Shown: piece after piece, positions 62,807 to 64,000 of the stretch
How the letters are laid out: each line of letters opens with the position of its first letter
Position numbering within the stretch: the first letter of the stretch is position 1
DNA from: Zygaena filipendulae
Taxonomy: Eukaryota; Arthropoda; Insecta; Lepidoptera; Zygaenidae
Assembly (NCBI GenBank): GCA_907165275.2
Contig: OU015663.1
Coordinates: 7,948,501-8,012,500, forward strand
Reading direction: 5' to 3'
DNA: 64,000 nt
Notes under the pieces: model-generated
Database searches by the model: none
Told to the model about the DNA's origin: nothing
The model's input: the letters and a program-made list of their open reading frames with translations, nothing else
Program-made: the position numbers and the translations under genes

Positions 62807-64000
62807 AGTGCATTTTTGACCTTAGATACCGGCGCGCGGTGATGTGTGTGTAAAAGCGATTGAGCGGCGAGCGCATTCACAAATTGTTTTCTTTTTGATT
62901 GATTTATTTTGTTTAAAAAAAAACCTTAAAAAAATACAATACTATACGGTAAAATACGGTAGGTATTAGATATTTTATACCTAACGCACATTTAAGAATT
63001 TTAAAATGCTCCATTAGTCGCCTTCCTCTTTTTCACTTTTGTTCACAAATATCGAACAATAAAATTCTTGGAAATTTATTTTGAAATTATGCACTCTGTA
63101 GCAGGTCATACGCACATATAGATATGTACACACGGGTGTACATCTAGGATACTTATCTCATGGTAAGTTAGGTTAATACTGAACGGACTTTATAATCGAC
63201 GTATTTTGCAAGTGAAGCTCCTATTTCTGTGCGAACTATTTGTCTTTGGGGCATCATCGGCCGTTACCGCCGCACACTCGTTGCGCTTATTTGACTCGGG
63301 CGTCTTTGGTCATCCGTACAAAAAATACAAAATATTTCAAATCAAAGTCATTATACCTAGGTAGGTAAAGTAGGCACTTTTCATTGTATATTTCTTTGAT
63401 TTATAAAAAAAAAATTATTGTGTTTTAAGTTCTCAGTTCAACCCATTTCTTTTGTAGGTAGTAAATACGTACAGTTACTTCATTTTTGCGTAATATCTTA
63501 AATATTTTCGATAAATCTTTTAAAATTGTAAAAGGTATGCCATTAAGTTGTTCTCTTGCATATTTAGTGAAGATCAGATAAAATTTTGAAGTCAGATCTT
63601 CTATTGCGCTGTCTTAAAAACACATGGCGACAATCACACAGGAAATGTTTTTAGAATTGGCATTAGGCCGTATAAAAGAGTAATAGGCTCTTGCACATAG
63701 CTCAATGGCACATATACGGCACATAGCTCAACATAACGAGGCTTTACTGCCCTGCCCCCAGGCCGTAAATTTAGACGCACTATTCTTTCCCGATAGGATA
63801 TCCCAAATTTATTCAGTAAACAGTGCTCACTCCAGTTGAAAGTAATTGAAACAGTAAACAAACAGACACAGAACAACTGAGAGGTTTTGTAAATAAACGT
63901 AATCTATATTGCCTACAAAATATATTTACTGATGTTTACTCTTCCATCAGTTAGGTAGGTAGGCCTAAACGGTTGTTTCTTGTAATAATACCTCTCATCA
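62807..64000. other. No recognisable gene
   Basis: AT-rich end of the window. GC-richer 62825-62880 (GGCGCGCGGTGATG) and 63250-63310 are unassigned. GCACATAGCTCAA is duplicated at 63693 and 63719. An 80-codon minus frame (63634-63876) has no recognised motif. Confidence 0.35.

Overview
The window is nuclear DNA of a moth or butterfly (Lepidoptera). It is AT-rich and intergenic or intronic in character. The main evidence is about forty pieces of one family whose ends read CTAGCTGTGCCCCGCGGTTT (or its complement) on one side and TCCTACTAATATTATAAATG on the other. This is the Lep1-type non-autonomous Helitron typical of Lepidoptera. Other lepidopteran marks are tRNA-headed SINEs, non-LTR retrotransposon 3' ends tailed by AATA repeats, and the over-used word GTAGGTACCTAC. 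The species cannot be read from the sequence.

No long protein-coding gene is visible. The only long recognisable reading frame is a dead Tc1-type DD34E transposase (4210-5235) inside a transposon with terminal repeats (3959-5690). It has five in-frame stops and a replaced first catalytic Asp. Everything else that could be genic is short. The best candidate is a two-exon model at 49512-50155 (+). It has a textbook signal peptide, a GT-AG intron of 419 bases whose phase matches, and a stop, giving a 74-residue putative secreted peptide. Weaker candidates are a start exon with an upstream ORF at 21897-21958 (+), a two-exon model at 29717-30088 (-) and a GC-rich exon at 40097-40241 (-). If the longer-range models are real, much of the window would be intron.

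Layout. 1-3650: AT-rich DNA with a CpG-rich patch and the first Helitron pieces. 3650-5700: a MITE next to the Tc1 element. 5700-9230: low-feature DNA, a Harbinger-like palindromic MITE (7560-7796) and a MITE carrying two TGACGTCA boxes. 9230-13000: SINEs, a LINE end, inverted Helitrons and more MITEs. 13000-20700: the densest Helitron cluster. 20700-25330: mostly single-copy, with the start-exon candidate, a MITE with ~120-base arms (22661-22998) and a perfect 33-base palindrome. 25330-26330: a LINE with a target duplication, two abutting Helitrons and a palindrome between duplicated flanks. 26330-36850: mainly single-copy with a few insertions and a minus-strand gene candidate. 36850-45220: MITEs, Helitrons, two twin hairpins and a hexanucleotide array inside a Helitron. 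45220-53340: low repeat density apart from a compound Helitron at 47244, and containing the secreted-peptide candidate. 53340-64000: AT-rich DNA with scattered Helitrons, tandem repeats and palindromes.

The elements do not form a pathway. The window records repeated transposition: old copies sit end to end, several Helitrons carry two or three internal modules, and microsatellites sit inside Helitrons. Repeat-family names come from recalled consensus features, not from a database search.
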